Shown: positions 1 through 11,267 of the stretch, one piece after another
How the letters are laid out: every line of letters starts with the position of its first letter
Position numbering within the stretch: position 1 is the stretch's first letter
Source of the DNA: Oryzias latipes
Lineage: Eukaryota; Chordata; Actinopteri; Beloniformes; Adrianichthyidae
Direction: 5' to 3'
DNA length: 64,000 bases
Assembly (NCBI RefSeq): GCF_002234675.1
Contig: NC_019862.2
Coordinates: forward strand, 24,114,160-24,178,159
Notes under the pieces: generated by a model
Databases searched by the model: none
What the model was told of the DNA's origin: nothing
Seen by the model: only the letters and a program-made list of their open reading frames with translations
Translations under genes and position numbers: made by a program

Positions 1-119
1 AAAAATAAATACATCCATAAGGGAGGTTTATCAAAATGTAAATGCAGTTTTATCATTTTCAGACCTAAAACTATTTCTTTCATCCTCACATACATGTACA
101 TTTTATATAAAAAACAAAA

Positions 120-300
120 CAAAAGGTAAAGTCAAAAACCCATTAGCCAGATGTATGACAGTTGTTCTCCGTATTTGACCCATCCCCTGGGGGAGCGGTG
201 AGCTGAAGACAGCCGTACTCGGGAACCCCTTTGGTGGTTTAACCTCCTCATCCAATACTGCTGAGTGTCAAAAGGGAGGCATTGGCTCCCATTTTTAGAG
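120..300 (-). mobile_element. tRNA-derived SINE copy (family 2), body only
   Basis: Read on the minus strand, this stretch has the body of a SINE that is widespread in fish: an 'AAAAATGGGAGCCAATGCCTCC' type block near 270-300, then a 'GACACTCAGCA' block, a 'TTCCCGAG' block, and a 'CCAGGGGATGGGTCAAAT' block near 175-195. The tRNA-like head is missing here. A second, internally deleted copy sits on the plus strand at 4729-4885 in a glmn intron and shares the 'ACTATAAAAATaGGACCCAATGCC' and 'ACACTCAGCA' blocks. Family assignment is from memory of the repeat and was not checked against a library. Confidence 0.65.
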
Positions 301-2230
301 TTTTTGCTGTGCTTTCTCAGCTACTGCTGTCAGATGGATTGAAACAATCTTTCTCCTTTTGGTTTTTTTTTCTGCTCCATGCTCTGTTTTGCATCATCAG
401 GACCTTTGTTCTCATCTGAAATCTTCCTTCTAAAAGTGACTCTTTCAGACACAAGCTGAGAGAAAACATTGAGAGGGAGTCCAAATCTACAAGTACAAAC
501 AGTTGAAGCAGCAATCACTAAAGCAAATCTGAACCGCACCAGCATTTCTGAAAATCAAATTCCACTTTGAGGCACAGAAAGCCGCAGCGTTCCTCAGCAG
601 GACCTGGGGGAGAGGCCGCTTTCCTGACGAGCACAGCGGGATCCCAGAGCGCCGCCGAGCCGGCAGCAGCCTGACATCTCCCAGGGAAGCCAACTGGAAA
701 AATGTTCACTTAAAGCCTCTTACTTTCTAACCGGCCACCAAGGAAATATCAAATGGAAGAGGAAAATGGAGACTTTAGTTCACTATGGCATGTGCTCCAC
801 AAATGTCCCAGTCAAAACCCTCTCAGATGTTGTTGTAGAAGGATAAATATTTTAGAAAAATCTAAGATCTGAGATTTCATAAGCTAGTCGCTTTCCAACA
901 CATTTTGGAGCAGATTTACCAGACCAAATATATTTATTAGACACATCAACAGGATGATGTATTCCAGGTCTCATGTAGGACATTTGGAATGCTTTATGGC
1001 TATAATTTTAACAAGATAATGACATGTATTTTATTTAAACTGCGTTTAAAATATATCAAGATGCCAAAAATTGTCAGATCACTGTTTATTAAAGCCATTG
1101 TAAGATCTAAAGAGAATGCTGAGAGGGTTCTGGTTATTTCTTTTAGTTCTTCGAATGAAGAAAACGTTCTACTTCTCAATACTTTATAAATAATTCCAAT
1201 GTTTGCAATTTTTGGTTATGAAATGCTCTTCCAAAGCTGCATCCTCTTTTTATATATTGGCTCAGCTTTAATTTAAAGTCCTGACCAGACAAGTGGCGCC
1301 CTCTCTAGTTGGAAAGTGAGCGCTGCCTTCACTATGACGTTGCTGTAAGTCAAGTTAGCAGCCTACAACAGAGTATAGTTGGAAGTACAAATACCAAATG
1401 CTTATATTAAATTGTTGTAATGATCCTTATTGTTTCCACATTTTAATCATTTACAGCATTTTCTACACTTAAAAATAGTTAATTGATTAAAAATGAACTA
1501 AATTTTGGGTCAATTTCATCACAATTCTACTGGAATACAAGACGACATACATAAGTCATTTAATTTAGTATTAATGAAAGAAATTTCCAAATCAAACCCA
1601 AAAATTAATCTACTTTTGCACTTCCTAAAAGCATGAAGCAGCGTCAAAACCAAACCTCACCAGCCAGCAATTAAGACAATGAAATCAGGGCCTCACAGTG
1701 AGCGAGGGATCCGTCTGCGTCTTTGTTTGCTTTGAGGCTTTTGTCCGAAGCTTCTGTCACCACAAGGTAATACGGAGAGCAGAGCGGCAGATGTCAGCTA
1801 AATCCAGACGTTCAAACACGCATTCTCTTTGAAAATCAGGACTTGAGCTGCTCCTCTGATAAAGCTGTCAGGAGGACAGAGACCCTCTGATGGTCTCCAT
1901 TATCAATCACACAGAAACACTGAGGGATCCGGGACTCTGAAGTCCTTGAGAACATGTAATTAACTATGTAATACCTCATCCAAGATATCATAGATGTACA
2001 GATATTCTAAATATATATGTTATATGTATCGATATAGCTTAAAAACATGTTTTATTTAATATATATAAACTACGGTCTTTTTTCCCTTAAAACAAGGAAT
2101 ATTAGCAGTGATTTTTTGAACATTGATTATATAAAAAGTAATAATAAAAATGCTATGTTTTTTGCTTTTACAAATCAATTATTGCAAATTTGTTAAAAAG
2201 TTAATGAACACCAGAGCAGCACAATTTGAC
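301..2230. other. Gene-free AT-rich flank, nothing recognised
   Basis: No open frame here looks like a conserved protein, and no splice-linked exon series was seen on either strand. It is AT-rich with scattered homopolymers. By human synteny (GLMN next to RPAP2) the neighbouring gene should lie to the left of base 1. Confidence 0.5.
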
Positions 2231-2960
2231 ATTGGAGAGACCGGTTGTTTTCACACAGTTCAATATCAAGAGGCACCACAGGATGGTCATGTTTCCTGTG
2301 CTCGCGAGCATTGCTTGGTTGTAGTTTTAATAAAGAAGAGTGAATTTACAGCCGGCGTATTCTCTGATTTTCACAGAAAAGTCTGAAGTTCTAGACATGT
2401 GTTGAAGATGCATTTGCAATTTATTTATGTAATATATTTTTTAATTCCTTTCTCTCAGTCACAAATATTCGACCAGATATTTGCAGGGTTTTATTTTTGT
2501 ATTTAAAATTCACAATGTTTAAATTTAGAAATCATCATCATCATCGATTTTGCTACAGAAAACGGGGAGTTGACTTATTTAACAATGTTTTTTTCTTCTA
2601 TTCTCTTCTCAGTCACAAAACAGAGACCGTAGATTCACTGGAAATACAAGACAGCAGCAGGGGTGTCCAAAACTTTTACTAAGAGGGCCAAATTTGGTAT
2701 GGTGAATATTTGTGATGGCCACATTTGAACCCTTAAAACAATTAATGAAAAAGAATTATTAAATTGAAACTTTATCACAATTAAATATTTTTAATTTCTT
2801 TATGTAGAACAGAAAAAAATACATATTTGTACCCAAATTACTGTGAAATTCACGTCTAAAGATCATGCACTCAAAGTCTCAGTTAGCTGGGCGTGGTATT
2901 GCCCGTCCTGTGGTGCCTCTTGATATTGAACTGTGTGAAAACAACCGTCTCTCCGATGTT
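2231..2960. repeat. Inverted repeat pair, arms about 57 bp
   Basis: The left arm (about 2231-2290, around 'TTTTCACACAGTTCAATAT') and the right arm (about 2903-2960) are reverse complements with only a few mismatches. The right arm lies inside the hAT-like element that starts at 2658, the left arm outside it, so the pair is not simply that element's termini. It probably marks a separate older element that was inverted or interrupted. Confidence 0.6.
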
Positions 2961-3449
2961 CACTTGTCCTGAAAGCAGCAGACCTCGCTGTCAGATTTCA
3001 TTTAACTTTTATTTGCGGTCAATATTTTAAAATTGAGCTAGAAAGTGTCACAAAAGGGTTGCACGATAGTGTTGCCACACAAATTTAGCCAATCACATCC
3101 ACAAAATTGTGAATATCTTTGATGCAGCTGGATGGCTGCAAGTAGGACTGACACAGTTCCCATTGAGCTTCATCCAGTGTGGGTCCTTGGCCAAGACCCC
3201 TCAGCTAGTGCCTAACTATGGAGTCAGAAGGCGGCCCGAGTCTGGCTACAGGCCAGATAAAATATAGGGTTGTGTCAAGAAGGGAATCTGGTTTTTAAAG
3301 AGATATGCCAAACAAAAACATTGTACACAAGGATTTTTAAAAAAAAGCGGAGGCCGCATACTATAGATTTTATGATAGGAGCCTGCAGGCTTGTGGGAAT
3401 TTTCACATGGGCCACATTTGGCCCACAGGCCAGACTTTGGACATGCCTT
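2658..3449. mobile_element. hAT-like DNA transposon relic
   Basis: The left end reads CAGGGGTGTCCAAA and the right end carries the imperfect complement (TTTGGACATGCCTTT). Both ends continue into 'GGGCCAAATTTGG' / 'GGGCCACATTTGGCCCA' type sequence. CAGGGGTGTCCAAA termini are characteristic of hAT (Charlie-like) non-autonomous elements. No transposase frame remains and no clear 8-bp target duplication was found, so the copy is old. Confidence 0.6.
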
Positions 3450-3958
3450 TATGAGGTGGACATAAAGGTTGTTGTGACAGTAAATTGTTCTTTTGTCACT
3501 GTTTAATCCACAATGAGATCATAAACTAAGCCTATAAAAAAGTCTAACTTATACATTTTGTAATTTACAAAAGATGAGTAAGTGACTTTTACAGTAGCGA
3601 ATTTTGATCACACGTTTGTACAGAAGACAAACAAACTTGACTGTGGATCAGATATGATCCATAATAAAGGTTTCTGTCAGGAAACTTATGTCCAAACTGG
3701 GAGAATCCTCTCAGAACCATTAGACATTGCCACATTTTCTGTGTCTACATGAAGGAGCTCTGCTTTAATCCTATTAAACCTCAAGCACAAAGGAGATAAG
3801 AGGTTTACGTTGGGTCCCTCGCTGACTGGGTCTCTCTTGACATCAGGAGCACCGGACGTTCAGTGTTGGTTCTGGTGTCTACCAGAGGCTCTGCGGTCCA
3901 TTGTGGAGAAACAAAAGAAGCCATATTGATAGCAGGATTACTGGAGAAGACAGAGAAG
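3450..3958. other. 5' flank of glmn
   Basis: This stretch precedes the glmn start codon. The glmn frame is open upstream to about 3863 without another ATG, so 3959 is the first possible ATG start. No TATA box or obvious CpG island was seen. The transcription start and any 5' non-coding exon cannot be placed from sequence alone. Confidence 0.4.
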
Positions 3959-6900
3959 ATGCTCACGACAAAGGATGAAGCAGAGGATCTAATCCAGAGA
4001 TGGGTAAGTCACCAATTTGTTACAAGGCTATTTAGCAGCTGTGCATGAGGCTGCAGTGACAGGACATTGGCATGACAGATCTCTGTAGACCTGATCTTGT
4101 TTGGGATCTTTCCACTCCCTGCTAATGATAAACATTATAAGGAAAATAATAATACAGAAATTGGTTTTATTATCAGTGTTGAAATAAAATGTTTCACTTC
4201 AGTAAATGAAAGCAACACTGCATCCTTGTCCTGTATTCAGAGAGACTCACAGGAGGAGGACCTGACACCGGAGGATTACCAGCAGTTCAAGACTTTGGGG
4301 AGTGCGTGCCTGACTGAGGGGGCCAGCGAGCAGCTCCTGAAGTTTGTGCAGGAGGAGAAAAACCAGGTATTGCTGGGAGACGCTTTTCTCTGTCCACACT
4401 GGTGCAGAAGTGATGTTGGATCCCAGAGAGCTAAGCTGTAGTTTTTATGAAGCATTAAGATGCAGCAGCTGCTTCCTGCCCACTGGCCTCTTGATCTGGA
4501 GGCGTGGAAGGAAATGAGTTTTTTTTTTTTGCTCCACTGATAAAGCTGTTTAACTCAGCAGTGCCCTTGGTTGTTTCTTCACTCATCATCTTCTACCTGA
4601 AATCAAACAATCTTTGGTTGTTTATGCAGCGATAGATCCCATCCTTTAAATGGACAAGAAAGATGTGAGATGCAGATTCAGGTGCAGAACAATCCACACA
4701 TGAATATATCTACAACTCTTGACTAACTGTGTGGCCTTGTGGTAGAGTGTTCGCCCTGAGACTCATCACACCAAAGACTATAAAAATAGGACCCAATGCC
4801 TCCCCGCTTGACACTCAGCATTAAGGGGTGTCACACACCTAGGTGTGTGACAGCTAATGGGACTTTAACTTTGAATATCACTGACTTTCCCAAGAAGAGC
4901 ACAGACTTACTCAGCATAAAATGCCCCTATGGCATAGAATATAAACAAGCATCTGTTTCCTTACTTTCCTGTCCCCTGATTAACTTCACATCATCTGATA
5001 GGAAATCTAAATATTCTCTACGTGTTTCTGAAGAAACAGGACTCTATGGAACCAGCTCCCAGTGTGATAGAGGAAAACCTGCTGGCCTTCACTCCTGCAC
5101 ATGATGATGATGATGATGTTGTTGACACAACTATGCATCCAACAATCAATATTGTTGGCTTATTTTAACAATTTAAAATAAAAATATAAAAACAAGGGGA
5201 AAAAGACAATAAAAATACACAGATATGTCAAATCTAATTAAGATAGTAATTCATCAACTGATTTGAAAATAAATAAAAGAAGAAGACACTATCTCCTTGA
5301 CATTATAATTGCTCTTCATCCTAAACAGCATATTTAAACTTATACATACAGTACAAAACACATTAAATCAATTAAATATAATGAATTTTAAATAGTTTGA
5401 TAAATTGCTTTATTATACAATCACTGGTATGAAGCCCATTGAGATGACTATTGTTGTAATATTGGGCTATATAAATAAAATTAAAATTAAATAAATTGAA
5501 AAGGAGTGGGAAGAATTTATGCAATCCCACCCAATTAGGATTTGTTTATCTTAAAAAAATCTTCACAGAGTTGCCAAAATCGGATTCTATGCATCTCTTT
5601 AAAGTTCATAATACTATTTCAGTCCAAGTGCAGTGCAAATCACAAAAATAGAGTTCTTATTGGTTTCAGAACTTATTAGTATTGCAGAAATCATTAATGT
5701 GCATCACACATCATGCAACAAAAATGGTAATTTATTGATTATACTATGACAGTATGGCACAAATAGTTATTGTCATTTTGTTTACTATTAAATTGTTACT
5801 GATCATCAGAAAAAATCAATTATTTTATTCCAGAAATCATTATTACACATCATGCATTTTGTAAGGAAAAATGAATTGCTTATTGATTATCATCAGAAAG
5901 CATTTACATCTTCATGAAATCATTTGATATTGTGAAACGATAGTTTCTCTGTACATCTTCATATTTGAGCTCAGTGCTTAACCTATTCTAGAGTTTAATG
6001 CTGCACACTGACACACAAACTGGTTTATTATTGCTCCTTTAAAAAATGAGAGGGGACCGGCTCGCATGAGAACGTCAGATCAGCCCTGTGACACACTAGA
6101 ACTTCTCACTGTTCATCATTGGTTGCAGTAAACAGAACAAACCTGTGTGTGTGTTTTTGGTTCTGCAGCCAGACTGACTGAGAAGCACAGGTGTTAAAGT
6201 TTGGTTGTGGCCCTTAACCCTTGTTCTATCCTAGGCACTTTAACGTTGGGAGTTGGGTCATCTAGACCCACTAGACAGTGCGCTGAACCTTTTTTCTTCA
6301 ATGATTTGTGATCTTCACTGGTGTCCATGGATTACATGAAATCTTTCCACCTTTATCCACCTTTGTCATGGTAGGGAGAACACGTCAATGTAAGGGTGGG
6401 GTCATCTAAGACAGCACAAGGGTTAAACATGTTAGGATCTGGTCCCTGAAACCCATCACTCATGAGTCACCAAGCACCACACACAAGATCGGACATTTTA
6501 ATAACCCTTGTGCTATCCTATGGGGTCCAGATGACCCGATCCTTACATTGACGTGTTCTCCCTACCATGACAAAGGTGGATAAAGAGAGGATTTCATGTA
6601 ATCCATGGACACCAGTGAAGATCACAAATCATTGAAGAAAAAAGGTTCAGCGCACTGTCTAGTGGGTCTACATGACCCAACTCTTAATGTTAAGTGCCTA
6701 GGATAGCACAAGGGTTGAGCCTAAAAACAGTTTTCTGGTGGGTGGGGTCACTGTAGCTCTGGTGGTACTTCTCAATCACTTTATTACAGAATTAAATCTC
6801 AAATTTGATGCCGACGTTTTGCTCCAAGACACGAGAAAGGGAGGTTTTGGTGTCTCCTTAACTACATGCTGCTTCATCACTTTCTTTCAGGGGGTGGTGA

Positions 6901-9900
6901 AGTCCATGGGGGGAGAGCTCTTGACGGCTCTTGTCAATGAAATAGTAAAAAAAGAGAAGACTCGTGATCACTGCCAGACTGCCATCACACATCTGACAAA
7001 GGTAAATATTAGAAATCTCTAGGAATCTATCTCATATTTTATGCACATTGCCTTAACTCTCTGTTGTCCAGACTTGCAGCCCAAATAAACTCCTGCAGAA
7101 CATGCTGGAGATGATTGAGGACATCGATCCTGGAGCCATTTCTGAGACCATCGTAGTTTTACTCCCTCACCTTCAAACAGGTCAGTTGGCTCTTCCTTCA
7201 TCTGATAAAAACAACTATAGTATCTATATGAAAAGCTATCGTATAATGCTTTTCAACTTAAAAAAAAGTACCCATTCCCTCCCCCATGAAAGATTTGTGC
7301 AGTCAAAACCCCCGAGGCTGATTCATTTGATCAGCACCTGTATTTACAGATCAACAATGACAAAAACGCAGGACGCTTAGTCAGCAATGGACATGCAAAA
7401 CACTCAAATAAAAGATTTTAAAAGCAGCGATGAAACATAAAACACTGTCATGTATAAAAAAAATTATTTAACTTTGACTCAAGTAGAAAAAATCGTAATG
7501 GATGTTGATTTGAAAATGTTTTCCTAAACTTTCATCATGCATTGACAACCTTTGGGGTTTTCATTTTATTCAATTCCTTTTCCATGTGAAATTCTCCCTG
7601 AATCAGGAACCTCAAAGTTTCTGTGAACCTCTGATATAAAACACATTTATGGTTTCACATAAAACCCTAAAAAAAAAAACTCTGTTGAAGCTACTTTAAA
7701 TATGTATTTGATTTCTACTTATTGATTGGAAACATTTTAACTCAGACAGACTTTTTGAAAAATTGAAATAATCTGCCTTTTTCCAGTTACTATATTGTAT
7801 GAATCTGATAAATGAATCATAAACAAATGCATAAAGTGAAAACGCATAAAAATGTATCCACTTCATTAGTCTGTAACAGACACATTTATAAATGCTACTC
7901 AATATGTTTAAGACAGCTCCATAAAACCGCATTGGCAAGAAGTTTTTATTTTTTAAACATGGTGTTTGGCGCCCTCTACTGCATGTAAATGGTAATACAA
8001 GCAACCTGGCTTTTCAAATTGTATTTGAAGTTGTGCTGCGGCTGGAGGACAGGAGAGCAGCCTGTCTGGGTTTGAGCCTTTCTGCCCTTCACGGGCAGCT
8101 GTCTCGGCTGCCCGTGCCGTACACCCTGCAGCAGGAGGAGGAGGATGAGTGCGGTCTGTGTGGATGCTGCGCCGCCTTGGCCCTGTTCTTAAGGCCTTTT
8201 GTGGACGAGCTGACGAGCAAAGATGGAAAAGAGGAAGCTGCTGCTGAAGATGAGGAGCTGAAGGTGGAACTTCTGAAGTTGTACGTTTATGTCGAAAGGT
8301 TTTTTTTATCCACTTGTCCAAGTAAAATCCTTATCCTGAGTTTGTCCTGTCTTTAGTTGGATGTGTACTCCAGTTGTACAATATATGTAGAAATATGTTT
8401 ACAGTCAGACCAAATACTTTAAATATATATGAAAACTTTTTTTTTCTCCATTTAGCTGCTTGAGGAGTTTAAAAGATCCATTGCTGGAGGCTGAGCTGCA
8501 CAAAGACAGAAAATCTGCTTTATGGCACTTTGCTGTGGAAATAATGGTAAAAAGAAAACAAAACATCTGTCTTTATTGTAAATTATGCATATTTTTTAAG
8601 GGTTAAAGTAAATCCTTTGCCCATTTCAGGCTATTCTTCATGCCATAAAGGAGTTTCCTGCAGGACTAGTGTGCTGTAGCGCTCCGAGGAATGGTTCAGT
8701 GACAGACAGCAGCCTCTACAGGGACTCCAGAGCGTGCCTGGCCTATCTGGTGTTTGTTGAGCTACTGACGGTGGAGAGTTTTCCTGCCGTGTTCAGGTGA
8801 AAACAGACTCTTCTCTGACAGCAGTTAGAAACCGAACCATATATTACACCATCGACCCGAATCGTGGTGAAAGTGAATCGTTGCATTAGATATAAAGTTG
8901 GTGGAAAACCAGCTCATAACCAGGTCAGAACTGCTGCAGATCAAAACAAATGCAGATTTCTATCGTCGCTGTAGAATTCTCTTCCTCGTGAGATAAAACT
9001 GCCAATATTTGTAGACAAACGATTGACAGATCGCCCTCAACTTGAGCAAACTTAAACGAGAGAGACCAAACATCTGCTAAAAACCCGTCCCACAGACCAC
9101 AGAGGACCAAATCAAAGGCAGAACTGAGAGTTTCTTGATTCTCTTTTTAAAACCAAATATGACTCCATCACCAAACAGTTTATCTTTTCACAATTGATGA
9201 ACTAAAGCCAAAGATTTCACCCAATAACGTTATGTTTAGAACCTATTAATGCAGTGAGTAAGCCATTAAAGACATCAAAAGCAGATTTAACATTTTATGT
9301 TATAATTTACCAAAATAAAACCTACAAAAGTTTTGCTAAAGCTTTGAGGATCATATTTATTTATTTTTTTTACCATTTCAGTCCTCTTTACCTTCTTCAG
9401 TGCAACATGGAGCACATTGATCATCTTCTCACTAGGTACGCTCTCCAAAATGTAAAATAAAAACACCTGTGAGTTTAAAATGATGTCTTTTTTAACATCT
9501 CGTCTGTCCTAATCAGCAAACAGGAATCCCATTTACGCAAAGGACTGGTAAGACCCCTTCATTACAGAGAAACCTTTCAGTTTCATACGGGAAATGCTGA
9601 TTTGAGCTCTGGATTATTCCATCTGAACCAGGCACTGATGGAGAACAGTCTGAAGAAGGTGGAAGACAACAGTCTTCCAGTGGGTTTGATGGAACTGAGG
9701 AGCTTCTATGGCGGACCACAGGTGTGGATTAGATCACATCACACAGATAGCCTGTGAATGGCTGCTTTCATGATACATGAAACCGAGCTTCCACACACGC
9801 AGTGAGGCAGAATTGATGAGGTTTGACGTCATGTGTTCTGCTGAATTCACAGAACCTGCGGCTCATCCTTACGGACTGCCCCATGAGACACTTGGTGAGG

Positions 9901-11093
9901 ACGACCAGTGGAACAAACTCCCCTTTGACACAACGCCAAACAATGTGACATTTTTCCGTCATGTTTCGTGTGATGTTCTTGCAGAGGGAGTCAGGGCTTC
10001 AGCTTTTCCAGATTTTCATTGATAAACTAGATACTGAAGCAAAGCACAAATTCTTCAGGTGAGGTTTTCTTATTGACAAAGTTGAGGAACAACTTTTACA
10101 TGAACCATCCTTTTGTTTTGCAGGTGTATGTTGAAAACCAGCAACCACGAGGGTGTGGAGAGCTATGTCATTAAGAACATCAGACGTCAGATTGCGTTTT
10201 CAATGAAGGTGAAGTAAATGAAGGCTCATCCCAGTTCAGTTTTCAAGCAGGAAGATTATCCTGCTTTTTGTTTGACTTCAGCGTTTGTGGCTCAAACTGC
10301 AGGGAAATCCAAATAAATATTTCCTGGGTTTGGATCTGCTCCCACTGCTGGCTCTAGTGTTTATCTTACCGCACGGTGCTGAGACTAACCTGCTCACCAA
10401 TATGGACAAGTGAGTTTGAGCTCTAAAGCAGCAGACGTCACAGTCTTTCCCAAACATGGCATAAATGTTTTTGTTGTTCATGCAGGATCATGGAGGGTCT
10501 GAACCTTCTGCGTTATGTTTTCCTAAAAGGCAAAGAAATGAGGAGCAACGTAAGTCAGATTTTTTTCCTTTTGTCAGCGATCTGCTGCCTCGTCTGGATA
10601 ACGCACCGCTCTTGACAGGTGGAATTGTGGGAGGGCCTCTGCAGAATCAAGGAGGAGTATCTGAAAATGCTGAGGGTGGCTCTCAGCATGTCAAGAGCTT
10701 ATTACTCCTCTGAACTGAAGGCACTGAAGGAGGGTCAAAAGCTGAAAGCTAGAGGTGGAAATCAGCCTTTCTGTTATGGAATTCTAATAAAACACTAGGT
10801 AGCTTAACATCTGACTTGCATGAGTAATACTTCTTCACAGAGGCCAGGGACAACGCTAGATCGGGAAGGTTAGTCCAAAGCGTGTTGGTGAAGCAGGAGC
10901 ACGTGTCCGGTATGTCGCCAGACACCCAGCAGCAGGTACAGACAGCATTCTCCTTCATTCTGGACCTCAGGTGACAGCAGAGCTAACTGGATGCTTGGTT
11001 TCTCAGGTGCTGGAGAGTGCGCTGGTGACCTTTGACCTAATGGACAGCCTTACGGTTCGAATTGAAGAAATCACAGAGGAAACACTGAGCTGA
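3959..11093 (+). CDS. glmn: Glomulin (FAP68), 18 coding exons
   Basis: Glomulin binds the RING subunit RBX1 of cullin-RING ubiquitin ligases and blocks E2 recruitment; human loss causes glomuvenous malformations. Coding exons: 3959-4003, 4241-4366, 6891-7001, 7072-7180, 8031-8280, 8456-8546, 8630-8796, 9382-9435, 9517-9547, 9632-9721, 9853-9894, 9985-10058, 10124-10208, 10303-10409, 10486-10549, 10619-10754, 10841-10935, 11007-11093. All junctions keep phase and the sum is 587 codons plus TGA (human protein 594). Landmarks shared with mammalian glomulin include LPVPY (exon 5), SPLYLLQ.NM.HI (exons 7-8), EDNSL (exon 10), TSNH.GVE (exon 13), PHGAETNLL (exon 14) and LNLLRY (exon 15). The protein is all-helical and HEAT-like with no enzyme motif. 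Larger introns (4367-6890, 7181-8030, 8797-9381) hold the repeats listed separately or nothing recognised. The gene is tail to tail with spo16. Confidence 0.95.
4729..4885 (+). mobile_element. Internally deleted tRNA-derived SINE (family 2) in glmn intron 2
   Basis: The head carries a tRNA-like A box (GGCCTTGTGGTAGAGTG) and the body carries 'ACTATAAAAATAGGACCCA' and 'GACACTCAGCATTAAGGGG'. The sequence then jumps to the terminal part ('GTGTGTGACAGC...GGGACTTTAACTT'), so the middle is missing. The deletion junction forms a perfect 24-bp palindrome at 4829-4852. The minus-strand copy at 120-300 keeps part of the missing middle. Confidence 0.65.
4886..6213. other. AT-rich part of glmn intron 2
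   Basis: It is AT-rich intronic sequence with a short (GAT)n run near 5102-5118. No exon, RNA gene or transposon was recognised. Confidence 0.5.
6214..6425 (+). mobile_element. MITE copy 1 in glmn intron 2
   Basis: About 212 bp bounded by inverted termini of the type TTAACCCTTGTNCTATCCTAG / CTAAGACAGCACAAGGGTTAA. The internal parts, including 'GGGTCATCTAGACCCA' and 'CACGTCAATGTAAGG', reappear in reverse orientation in copy 2. The short length and TIR-only structure mark it as a MITE; a TWA target site would suggest a PIF/Harbinger origin, but this was not established. Confidence 0.75.
6502..6716 (-). mobile_element. MITE copy 2 in glmn intron 2, inverted relative to copy 1
   Basis: About 215 bp starting TAACCCTTGTGCTATCCTA and ending GGATAGCACAAGGGTT. 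It is nearly the reverse complement of the 6214-6425 copy over its whole length, with only 76 bp between them. The two together form a long intronic hairpin. Confidence 0.75.
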
Positions 11094-11267
11094 AGACAGA
11101 AAATGCAGTTTCTCTTTTTAACAAGATTGACTGAAATGACGTCCAAAGATCTAAAAGAATTCATCCTAAAACAGAAAACAAAACATGTTTCATGCACAAA
11201 TGTACACGTCTATACAGAGATCCTGGTTTGCAGTGTACGCTAGAAGGTTCTGGAGCCTCACTGGGCT

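Noticed and set aside
3959-4366. First thought that the gene at 4 kb might be a Fanconi-complex or gasdermin gene
   Set aside because: The exon series LPVPY, EDNSL, TSNH.GVE and LNLLRY fits glomulin along its whole length and does not fit those families.
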